Positions 34,201-46,200 of a stretch of 64,000 nucleotides of DNA are shown piece by piece (within the stretch, counting starts at the first letter, position 1; each line of letters begins with the position of its first letter). The notes beneath the pieces are model-generated. The model searched no databases, had not been told where the DNA came from, and saw only the letters and a program-made list of their open reading frames with translations. The position numbers and the translations under genes were made by a program. The stretch is from the NCBI GenBank assembly GCA_030533445.1, contig CM060081.1, positions 3,359,815 through 3,423,814 of the forward strand, read 5' to 3'. The stretch comes from Cyprinodon diabolis (lineage: Eukaryota; Chordata; Actinopteri; Cyprinodontiformes; Cyprinodontidae).

Positions 34201-37200
34201 TCTAAAGGAGAACGTCCCTGGGGAACGTCCCTCTCTCTAAAGGAGAACGTCCCTCTCTCTAAAGGGGAACGTCCCTCCCTCTAAAGGGGAACGTCCATCC
34301 CTCTAAAGGAGAACGTCCCTGGGGAACGTCCATCCCTCTAAAGGGGAACGTCCCTCTCTCTAAAGGAGAACGTCCCTCTCTCTAAAGGGGAACGTCCCTC
34401 CCTCTAAAGGGGAACGTCCCTCCCTCTAAAGGAGAACGTCCATCCCTCTAAAGGAGAACGTCCCTGGGGAACGTCCCTCTCTCTAAAGGAGAACGTCCCT
34501 GGGGAACGTCCCTCTCTCTAAAGGAGAACGTCCCTCTCTCTAAAGGAGAACGTCCCTCTCTCTAAAGGGGAACGTCCATCCCTCTAAAGGAGAACGTCCC
34601 TGGGGAACGTCCCTCTCTCTAAAGGAGAACGTCCCTCTCTCTAAAGGGGAACGTCCCTCCCCCTAAAGGAGAACGTCCATCCCTCTAAAGGGGAACGTCC
34701 ATCTCTCTAAAGGAGAACGTCCCTCCCTCTAAAGGAGAACGTCCATCCCTCTAAAGGAGAACGTCCCTGGGGAACGTCCCTCTCTCTAAAGGGGAACGTC
34801 CCTCTCTCTAAAGGGGAACGTCCCTCCCTCTAAAGGGGAACGTCCATCCCTCTAAAGGGGAACGTCCATCCCTCTAAAGGGGAACGTCCCTCTCTCTAAA
34901 GGGGAACGTCCCTCTCTCTAAAGGGGAACGTCCCTCCCTCTAAAGGGGAACGTCCCTCCCTCTAAAGGGGAACGTCCCTCCCTCTAAAGGAGAACGTCCC
35001 TGGGGAACGTCCCTCTCTCTAAAGGGGAACGTCCCTCCCTCTAAAGGGGAACGTCCCTCCCTCTAAAGGAGAACGTCCATCCCTCTAAAGGAGAACGTCC
35101 CTGGGGAACGTCCCTCCCTCTAAAGGAGAACGTCCATCCCTCTAAAGGAGAACGTCCCTGGGGAACGTCCATCCCTCTAAAGGGGAACGTCCCTCTCTCT
35201 AAAGGGGAACGTCCCTCCCTCTAAAGGGGAACGTCCCTCCCTCTAAAGGAGAACGTCCCTGGGGAACGTCCCTCTCTCTAAAGGGGAACGTCCCTCCCTC
35301 TAAAGGGGAACGTCCCTCCCTCTAAAGGAGAACGTCCATCCCTCTAAAGGAGAACGTCCCTGGGGAACGTCCCTCCCTCTAAAGGAGAACGTCCATCCCT
35401 CTAAAGGAGAACGTCCCTGGGGAACGTCCCTCCCTCTAAAGGAGAACGTCCATCCCTCTAAAGGAGAACGTCCCTGGGGAACGTCCCTCTCTCTAAAGGA
35501 GAACGTCCATCCCTCTAAAGGAGAACGTCCCTGGGGAACGTCCCTCTCTCTAAAGGGGAACGTCCCTCCCTCTAAAGGGGAACGTCCCTCCCTCTAAAGG
35601 AGAACGTCCATCCCTCTAAAGGAGAACGTCCCTGGGGAACGTCCCTCCCTCTAAAGGAGAACGTCCATCCCTCTAAAGGAGAACGTCCCTGGGGAACGTC
35701 CCTCTCTCTAAAGGGGAACGTCCCTCCCTCTAAAGGAGAACGTCCCTCTCTCTAAAGGGGAACGTCCATCCCTCTAAAGGAGAACGTCCCTGGGGAACGT
35801 CCCTCTCTCTAAAGGAGAACGTCCATCCCTCTAAAGGGGAACGTCCCTCCCTCTAAAGGAGAACGTCCCTCTCTCTAAAGGGGAACGTCCATCCCTCTAA
35901 AGGAGAACGTCCCTGGGGAACGTCCCTCTCTCTAAAGGACAACGTCCCTCCCTCTAAAGGGGAACGTCCCTCCCTCTAAAGGAGAACGTCCCTCCCTCTA
36001 AAGGGGAACGTCCATCCCTCTAAAGGGGAACGTCCCTCTCTCTAAAGGAGAACGTCCATCCCTCCAAAGGGGAACGTCCATCCCTCCAAAGGGGAACGTC
36101 CATCCCTCTAAAGGGGAACGTCCATCCCTCTAAAGGGGAACGTCCCTCTCTCTAAAGGAGAACGTCCCTCTCTCTAAAGGAGAACGTCCCTCCCTCTAAA
36201 GGGGAACGTCCATCCCTCTAAAGGGGAACGTCCATCCCTCTAAAGGGGAACGTCCATCCCTCTAAAGGGGAACGTCCCTCCCTGGGCCAAACACAAGCTG
36301 GACCTTTAACCGAATGTGGATCAGAACAAGAACTTCACCTCAATGGACCCCCCCCTCCAAAGCGGACAGACAGACTGAGGCAGCGCGGACAGACTGATGT
36401 GATGTCGGTGAGTACCTTTCTACAACAACTGGCCGAAACACCAGTAGAGCAGAGCCAGGACTAGGCCCATGAATATGGCTTGGACAGGCTGCAATATGGA
36501 TGGCTAGAAGGGGGGGTGGGGGGGTGGGGAGGAGAGGGATAAGAAGAAATCAGCCAGCAAATCAACCAAAAAACAAACATGGAGGATGGAGCAGCTACAG
36601 CGGAGGGGAAGGAAGGAGAACAGAAAGGTTGTAAGGTCAGCTGAGGACCTCCTCTGTGGTTCAAGGACTTTAACATCAACAAAAACCTGGATGGTCCCTT
36701 TATCCAGGAGGAACAGTTTGACGCTAAAACAGAATAAGCTGCTGAGTAGTGACTATCAACACTAAAATAATCTAGTTCTGAGTCTTTGCTGCAGAATTAA
36801 TTCATTAATTTTCTTAACCTCCATCAGTCAGAAGAAAACTGGTAAAGGTTCTGAAGCGTTGGATGAAGAGCTGAGGACAACAATGACCTGAGATGTGGAG
36901 AGCACTGAAAAAATCTAAATCTAGGTAAGTAAAAAAAAGTGCATTTGTTCTTGAATTGAGGTAAGAGAGACATTTGGCCAAAGGAACAGGACGATTTACA
37001 TTTAAAATCATTTTCTTGTTATCTAATGATCTTATTTTAAGAGTAAAATACTAATTCCATCGGCAAACATCTCATTTACCTGCTCAAATTAAGGGTAAAT
37101 ACACTTCATTTAAGACCTTTTTACTTATTTCTAGATCTTTTTTTCAGTGAGGAGGAGAGATGAGGAGAAAAAGCTGCTCCGCCTCAATATTTCACAGCTA

Positions 37201-40200
37201 CAGCCTGAATGGATCAGTAGAAACTAAACGGGCCATTGATCGGCTGATAAATCTGTTCTGGATTGAATAATAATATCACAGAAATTTTAGCAGAATGTTG
37301 ATCTGATCTGTCAAAAACCTTTGGTTTTATTGTTTGCGTCTAATCATACGTCCACACCGAACGAAAAACAAGCGACTTGTTTCCACGTGGGCAGAAATTT
37401 GAAGCTTATTTAGAGGCGACAGGCGGTCAGCGATCCAGGAAGGTGGCGCAAACAGCGATGTTGGGCAGTGGAGCCAGTAGGAAGTGCCTTGAAGCTCCTG
37501 ATTGGTTATGCAGTGAAGCTTTTGCTGTTGTGGTAGTAAGTACGGCAAGTCGTTCCTGAATATAATCGCTACACCTGGATGCTAATTAGACATTTGTTAA
37601 ATGGTAACTGATTTAAACGTAAAAATGGCTTGGTGAGAAAAAATTTATTGGAGATCAACAAGTTTCGGTTGTGGGCTTATGACCCTGAAGGCCACAGCCG
37701 AAACGCGTTTTTCTCCAATCAAGTGTTGCAGATGTTCTTTTCTAGTTCATCGCCCGCTGCATGCACCTTGGAAGTTGTTCCAGCAGTTTTGGATCTCTAC
37801 GGCTGTGTCGAAACATTCACCCTAACCCCTGTAAGGCACAATATAGTGTCCAAACCATAGACATTATATAAATGGACGCCTCATTGGATGCTGTCGGCAG
37901 CGAGGCAGACGTACCCAGAGGGTGGCCATCTTGGCGTTTACGTATACAATATCTATGGTCCTAACATCTAGTGGATGAAAAAGCGCCTTGAAAAATAGTG
38001 AGTATCCATGGTCACTAGGGTTGGAACGGTTCACAAAATCCACGGTTCGGTTCGATTCCCGGTTTCATGGTCACAGTTTTTGGTTTTTGAGGCCTTTTTG
38101 GTGAAAAGTGCATTATAAATTAAATGAATAATTATTATTATTATAGTCGAACTGAACGGTTCGGACGGTTTTCATAAACCGTTCCATCCCTAATGGTCAC
38201 CATACAAGCGGATATATCCCAGAGTGCTTTGCAGGAGCTCTCGCAAAGCATCATGAGAGAGACCAAAGATGCACAGGCACCATGCGAGGAGGTAGAGTGA
38301 CACGAGCGTCGCGGAGCAAAAAGCAGTGATCTTCCGTCCAAATAGTGAGTTAACCTACTTCACTATAAAGTCCGGTAAATAGTGCCTCTCTATATAGTGA
38401 TGGAGGCGTTAGGGCCGACATGTTAAAATGACCTGCAGGGAGCTGAAATGTCCACTGACCAACATAAAAACAGTCTGCTGTGGCGTTCGGTGTGAACGTC
38501 TCTTCAAACATGGAGGTGCTAGCAGATACGAAATGAGCTCTATGGTGGGAACCCCAGCAAGTCATTTTTCTGGCCTGGGTGCTTCGGACTCACAGAGCTG
38601 GTCTTGTCCTGCAGCAGCTTCAGGTTGCTCCGGCACTGCTCCAGCTCCTGGTGTATGTTCAGCTTCTCCTGCTCCGTCTGCTGGTAGCGCTGACGCAGGT
38701 CCATCAGCTGCGACTGAGTGTCTTCATACTGCAGGAGAGGAGAGAAAGCAGAACCATGGGCTCCATCACAGCATCTCTACAAACTGACCCAGAGGATTGG
38801 GCTCACAGCAGAGGACTGGTGACCCGGACCACCCATTTGGAAACACAGACCAAGTATTTAGAGAACCTCTGTGAGTGTGTGCCTACATGAAGCACTGCAA
38901 ACATGGGAGTACCTCTTTCTGCAGGGTGTGTGTTCGGGCCTGGGCCTGATCCAGCTGCTGCTTTAACCTGCTGGCATCCTGAAGGTGCTGGTTCTCCAGA
39001 GAACCCAGCTTGTCCTGTAGAACCTCCTTCCCCTTCTTCAGAGACTCCAGGCTGCTGCTGAGGACCAGGCTTTGCTCCTTGGTGCTGAAACAACACAAAC
39101 ACGGGGTTCAGGGGCGTCAGAGTTTGCCCTGCAACCAGTGGGTTGTCAGTTAAAGCCCTGGCTCAAGCTTGCAGTGTTGCTCTGTCCTTGGGCAAGAAAC
39201 TTCACCTGCATTGCCTACTGATGGTGGTTTGGGGGACTGGTGGCGCTAATGTACGGCAGCCTTGTTTCCTTGTTTCTGTCGGTTAAAATTTAGCTCCCCA
39301 GCATGTGTGACTGTGTGTGTGTGAATTGGAGAATTACTGAGTGTAAGCGCTTTGGTCAAGTCCTCTGACTTGAAAAAGCGCTATATAAGTACAGGCCATT
39401 TACCACTCAGCGCCAGTGAGGGTACCAGATCTGATCGGGGCCCTGGCCCTTCTTATGACGTCATCATATGGCAAGGCTCACTGCCATTTAACAAGGTAAA
39501 AAAAAAGTATTTGCTTATTTACGCTCTTTTTATCAAGATCTGAGGGCAGCTGAAGACAAATGGAACATCTTAATAAGTGAGTTACTTGGAGATTTTTGAC
39601 AGATAAAACAAGTTATTACAAAACGAACGTGGTTAACAAAAAGTTAAAAGTAGTGCAACTTAAAGGGGAACGCGGTTTTTTTACATTGACCTCTTGATTT
39701 TTTACGTTATTACCTCATGTTCTACTCACCCATATGAGTTTTGTGTCATTTGGAGCCGTTCTGAAGATATTCCGTTAGGTTATATCCAGGTAACGTCTTC
39801 CTATGGGCAACGACTGAAGGCACAAACTGAACTGTAGCGCGCAGATGACGTCATACACACGCAGCTTTGTTTTTTAAAGATAAAAATATAACCGTGGATG
39901 TCTGGGGGACAGTGATTGGCCTCCATGTTCTGAATGCTGGCGTACCATAAAGAATAAATGATGAACAGTTTAGTTTGTGTCTTCAAGTCGTTGCCCATAG
40001 GAAGACGTTACTTGGATATAACCTAACGGAATATCTTCAGAACGGCTCCAAATGAGACAAAACTAATATGGGTGATAGAACATGATGGAATAACATAAAA
40101 TCAAGTGGCCAATGTAAAAAACTGGTGTTCCCCTTTAATATCGCTAACTTTCTAAGCTAAAAGAGGCTAACCTGTTAGCTAGTGAGCACAGCTAGCCACA

Positions 40201-43200
40201 GCGCTACCCAGCTCCCCCCTTATATCATGGTCTAACAGTTACTTGGTTCACTATAAACTGTTATTTTTTCAGTTTTGTAATCATTCCAGTAAACTTCATT
40301 GATCATTAGTCACGCTAACGCTACAGAAGCTCCAGACTCGGCACACGGATGCTGTGTGATATTATCGTTGTCTAGGCAACCACAATGTTTTACATCATTT
40401 GGCAATGTTCAGCCAATCATATAGCGTTATGTCATTGGCATGCGCAGATATGACAAGCCAAGCAGATCTGGTACCTACACCGGCTAACTGGAGCGCTTCA
40501 ACCAGACCAAATGGTCAGAACCCTATTCTTCCTAACCACCGTTTCTTCTTCATTCATCTTTGTCATTTCTCTATTTATGTTTTCCTGATGGACATTTGCA
40601 GAAAGACTGGTTCGTGTAGAGACAGAGAAGCCAGTGACCTACAGGGGTTCTGGTTTCTCATCAACATGTTATAGTAGAAAAGTCTCAGTGCTACAGATTA
40701 GGGTGACGGTAAAGAGGCCTTCCAGTGTACATGGAGTTCATCAAAGAAAAACGACCGTCTTTATGTTGTTTCTACTCCACTTCATCCAGAGAAATACTTT
40801 ATTGGAACAATCCTGTGGAACTTTCAGCTCTGATGACCATGCTGATCTCTGATGTACACGGTGTGAACTTTCCTCCCCAGAGAGTTTAGCGGCATCAAAC
40901 TGCTGTGGTTCAGTGGGCTGAATCAGCTAAACATTACGTCTTCTGCTCCACGGGCCCTGAATCGCTGATTTAGGAGCTGGGCAGAGATCCTGTCAACCGT
41001 TTGCTGTGTTCAGCTTCACACGTTTTATCATGTCAACATTTCAGCCATTTTAGAAACCTCAGCTTGTTTTTGAGAGCTTTTCCTTCCATCATTTATCTGC
41101 TGATTTAAACAGATCAAGCTTCCAAAGAGTTGCAGCTGAAATACAGTGTGGGAAATAAGTATTTGACTCCTTGCTGATTTTGCAGGTTTGCCCACTTACA
41201 AAGAATGCAACAATCTACAATTTTAATCATGTGTACATTCTAACAGTGAGAGACAGAATCCCAAAGAAAATTCCAGAAATTCACATCATATTAATTTATT
41301 AAAATTGATAACCATCTGATGAGGAAAAACAAGTATTTGACCCCCTACCAAACAGCAAGTATTCTGGCTCCTACAAGCCAGTTAGTCTTTCTTTAAGATG
41401 CAGCCCCAATCCCAACCAATTATCTACATCAAATACACCTGCCTCACCTTGTTACCTGTATAAAAGACACCTGTCAACACCCAAACAACCAGCATCCAAC
41501 ATCACCGCCATGGGCAAGACCAAAGAGCTTTCTACGGACACCAGGGACAAGATTGTTGATCTGCACAAGGCTGGGATGGGCTACAAGAGAATCGGAAAAC
41601 AACTTGGAGAGAAAAGATCAACTGTCGGTGCAGTTATCAGGAAGAGGAAGAAGCACCACACCACCGCCAACCTCCCTCGGTCTGGGCCTCCACACAAGAT
41701 CTCGCCTCGTGGGGTGTCCCTGATCATGCCAACGGTGAGGAATCATCCCAAAACCACAAGGGGGGAACTGATAAATCAACTGAAGGCAGCTGGGACCTCA
41801 GTTACAAAAGAAACGGTTGGTAACACACTACGCCGTCATGGATTGAAATCCTGCAGCGCACGCAAGGTCCCCCTGCTCAAGAAGAAACATGTAGAGGCCC
41901 GCATGAAGTTCGTCATTCACCACCTGGACGACTCAGAAGAGGCCTGGAAGAAGGTGATGTGGTCAGATGAGACCAAAATAGAACTTTTTGGCCTCAACTC
42001 AACTCGTCGTGTTTGGAGGGCAAAGAACACCGTGTACAACCCAAAGAACCCCATCCCCACCGTCAAGCATGGCGGTGGCAACATCATGCTTTGGGGGTGC
42101 TTTTCAGCCAAGGGGACGGGAAAACTCCATGGTATTGAGGGGAGGATGGACGGGGCCAGGTATGGTGGAATTCTGGACCAACATCTCCTTCCTTCAGTGA
42201 GAGAGCTGAAGATGGGTGGAGGATGGGTGTTTCAGCACCACAACGACCCTAAGCACATCGCCATGGCAACAAAAGATTGGCTGAAGAAGAAGCACATCAA
42301 GGTTCTGGTGTAGCCTAGCCAGTCTCCAGACCTGAATCCAATTGAAAATCTTTGGAGGGAGCTTAAAATTCAAGTTGCCAGGCGACAACCTGGGAACCTG
42401 AATGATTTGGAGGCTGTCTGCAGGGAAGAGTGGGCCAACATCCCTGCCGAAATGTGCACAAACCTTGTCACCAACTATAAAAACCGTTTGACACCTGTGC
42501 TGGCCAATAATGGCTTTTCTACAAAATATTAACGTGCTGTTTGGTGGGGGGTCAAATAGTCGTTTTTCCTCATCAGATGGTTATCATTTTTTACAAATTC
42601 ATATGATTTGAATTTCTGGAATTTTCTTTGGGATTCTATCTCTCACTGTTAGAATGTACATATGATAAAATTGTAGATTGTTGCATTCTTTGTAAGTGGG
42701 CAAACCTGCAAAATCAGCAAGTGGTCGAATACTTATTTCCCCCACTGTAGTTTGAAAATCAAAACCTGGAGCTGCGAGAATATACACTCATGGCCAAACG
42801 TTTTGAGAATGATTCAAATGTTAATATTTACAAAGTCTACTGCTTCAGTTTTTATAACGGCAACTTGCATATACTCCAGAATGTTATAAAGAGTGATCAG
42901 CATAACAGCAATTAATTGCAAAGCCAATATTTGCCTAGAAAATGAACTTTATCCCCAAAACACATTTCAGCATCATTGCAGCCCTGCCTTAAAAGGAGCA
43001 GCTAACATGGTTTCAGTGATTGCTCCATTAACACAGGTGTGGGTGGTGATGAGGACAGGGCTGGAGATCCATCTGTCAGGATTCAGTCAGAATGACGCCA
43101 CTGGGCACTTTAAAAAGAGGCTGGTGCTTGGTATCATTGTTTCTCTTCTATGAACCATGGTTATCTCTGAAGAAACATGTGCAGTCATCATTGCACTGCA

Positions 43201-46200
43201 CAAAAATGGCCGAACAGGAAACAGAACCGCAGCTAGAAAGATTGCACCTCAACAATCTATGGCATCATCAAGGAGAGAGGTTCCATTGTTGCCAAAAAGG
43301 CTCCATGGCGCCCAAGAAAGACCAGCGAGCGCCAGTGTTTCAGCTGCGGGATCGGGCTACCAGCGGTGCAGAGCTTGCTCAGGAATGGCAGCAGGCAGGT
43401 GTGAGTGCATCTGCACGCACTGTGAGGCGGAGACTCCATGAGCACGGCCTGGTCTCAAGGAGGGCAGCAAAGAAGCCACTTCTCTCCAGGAAAACCATCA
43501 GGGACAGACTGGTATTCTGCTAAAGGTACAGGGAGTGGGCTGCTGAGGACTGGGGGAAGTCATCTTCTCTGATCAATCCTCTTTCCAATTGTTTGGGACA
43601 TCTGGAAAACAGCTTGTTGGGAGAAGACGAGGTGAGCGCTACCAGCAGTCTGGTCTCATGCCGACTGTAAAGCATCCTGAAACCATTCATGTGTGGGGTT
43701 GCTTCTCAGCCAAGGGAGTCGGCTCTCTGACAGTCTGACCTAGAAACACAGCCATGAATAAAGAATGGTACCAGAATGTCCTCCGAGAGCAACTTCTCCC
43801 AGGCGTCCCAGAGCAGTTTGGTGATGAACAATGCCTTTTCCAGCATGATGGAGCACCTTGCCATTAAGCAAAGGTGATATCTAACTGGCTCAGGGAACAA
43901 AACAGAGATTTTGGGTCCATGGCCTGGAAACTCCCCTGATCTTAATCCCATTGAAAACTTGTGGTAAATCATGAAGAGACGGGTGGACAAACGAAAACCT
44001 AGGAATTCTGACTAAATGCAAGCATTGATTGTGCAAGAATGGACTGCTATCAGTCAGGATTTGGTCCAGAAGTTGATTGAGAGCATGCCACATAGAATTG
44101 CAGAGGTCCTGAAGAAGACGGGTCAACACTGCATTAACTCATTCTGTCATTAAAAGCTTTTGTTACTCATAATATGATTGCAATTGCATTTCTGTATGTG
44201 ATGACAACCTCTGAAATACACACATGAAAACCAGAGGGCAGCAGATCATGTTGAAATATAATATTAGTGTCATTCTCAATACTTTTGGCCATGATTGTAG
44301 TAGAAAAAACTTTCTATTCCATAATTTTAAGCTTCAAACTCTGCTTTAGGGTCACACTTTGAAAAATCTGATCTTCTCACTTGACTGAACCTGATCTTCG
44401 TACCTGCTGAGCTCAGCCTCCAGGCGCTGCAGCTTCTCTGTGAGATCTCTCCGCTCAGCTCTCAAGCCTTCACAGTCCTGCTGCAAAGATGTACAGCGCT
44501 GCTGCAAAGCTGCACACTCCTCTGGGGGACAGAAGGAGAAAAGGACGGAAAGAGACAAGGACAAACGGAGAGAAGGACAGATGGTTCGTTATTAGAGGCC
44601 ATGAAAACAGACACATCTTAACCAAGAAGCAGCTTCAACCTTGCAGCTGACTGGCTTTGCTATGCTGCTGCTGAGAAAATGTCTCCTGCAGGCGGCTGAT
44701 CTCCTCCTCGTACTTGGCAGCCGTGGCCCTCCAGTGTTCCAGCTCAGTGCGAACGCTACCCACGTTCGCCTGCAGGGCGGCGATCTCTCGCTCCCGCTCT
44801 GCGGTGGCCGTCTCCATGGCGTGTCGCAGAACGAGAATCTGACAGCAGAAACAATCCAGGTGAGTACAGTGAGGATGATGATGAGACGAGGCCAATATTA
44901 AGAGGAACCCAGGGAAGAGAAAGAAGAGGGGGAACAGAAGAGGAACAGATGAGTACCTCCTCCTGGGCGGAGTAGAGCTCCTCCCTGGTGCTGCAGATGG
45001 TGCCCTCCCTCTGCTCCCTCAGGGCCTCCATGTCCGCCTGAAGTTTCTCCAGCTGAGCTGCATTAGTAGAAGGAACCGACAAGTTAGAACCTGGACCGGT
45101 TCTGGGTCAGACTGGTTGATGGTACTATACTCACTCTGCAGGAACTGGATCTGTTTGCTGGACTCCTGAGTCAGCTTGGAGTTACTCCTCCTCTCCTCCT
45201 CTAGCAGAGCTGCAGACAGTCGGTCACAGTGCTTGAACATCACAGTACCAAGAACCACAATGGTACCATGCTGGTACCATGGACCCAAAATGAGCTTTCA
45301 GCCAGCGAGTTCTGCTCAGCAGCTGCTGCAGTTACCTTGGAGCTCCAGACATTTCTGCTTCCCAGTGTTGGCCAAGTCCTGGGCTTCCAGAAGTTCTCTG
45401 TGGAGATGGCTGATGACCTTCTCCGTGTCTCCTGCTTCCAGACCAGCCCGATTCAGCTCAGCTACACACAAACAACACACGTGACCATCAGCCCAAGCCT
45501 TTTTCAATCTCCTCATGCATAAAAACTCTTGTGACCAAGATCTAGCAGCAAGAGATCTGAAATGTTTCCATTTAAACCTGACCTTTCAGAAATGTTCTTA
45601 AATAAAAATCCACATTTGTACACTTTAGTAAAAGTATTGAAGGCAGGTGGCAGTTACCTTTCAGGAGGGTGACTCTGTTCTGCGGTTCATTCAGCTCCTG
45701 GTTGTTCATGTTCCCATCTGAAGATTCAACAAACATGTAAATAAAGCCTTAAATGGCCAAGCTCCATCTGATATCAGAGATCTGATTGTTCCTTATGTTC
45801 CTAACAGAGCACTTCGCTCTCAATCTGCAGGTTTACTAGTGGTTCCTAGAATTTCTAAAAGTAGAATGGGAGGCAGATCTTTTAGTTATCAGGCTCCTCT
45901 CCTGTGGAACCAGCTACCAGTTTTAGTCCGTGAGGCAGACACCCTGTCTACTTTTAAGGCTAGGCTTAAAACTTTCCTTTTTGATAAAGCTTCTAGTTAG
46001 AGTGGCTCAGGTTATCCTGATCTATCTCTATAGTTCTGCTGCTATAGGCTTAGACTGCTGGAGGACATAGGGACCCCTTTTTCATCATTCTGCTTCATTC
46101 TATCTCTATTCTCCCACTCTGCAGAATCTATTAGTTCAATCTCTAACGTTCTGCTCTCTCTGCTTTTTCTCATAGTAGCTTCATCTGGTCTGTTCCTGTT

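Noticed and set aside
33398..36283. CRISPR-like look of the regular array
   Set aside because: Units are directly contiguous without unique spacers, in a vertebrate intron. It is a minisatellite.
43092..43523. 143-codon plus-strand frame
   Set aside because: It is a mixture of frames through the broken Tc1-D transposase, not a separate gene.
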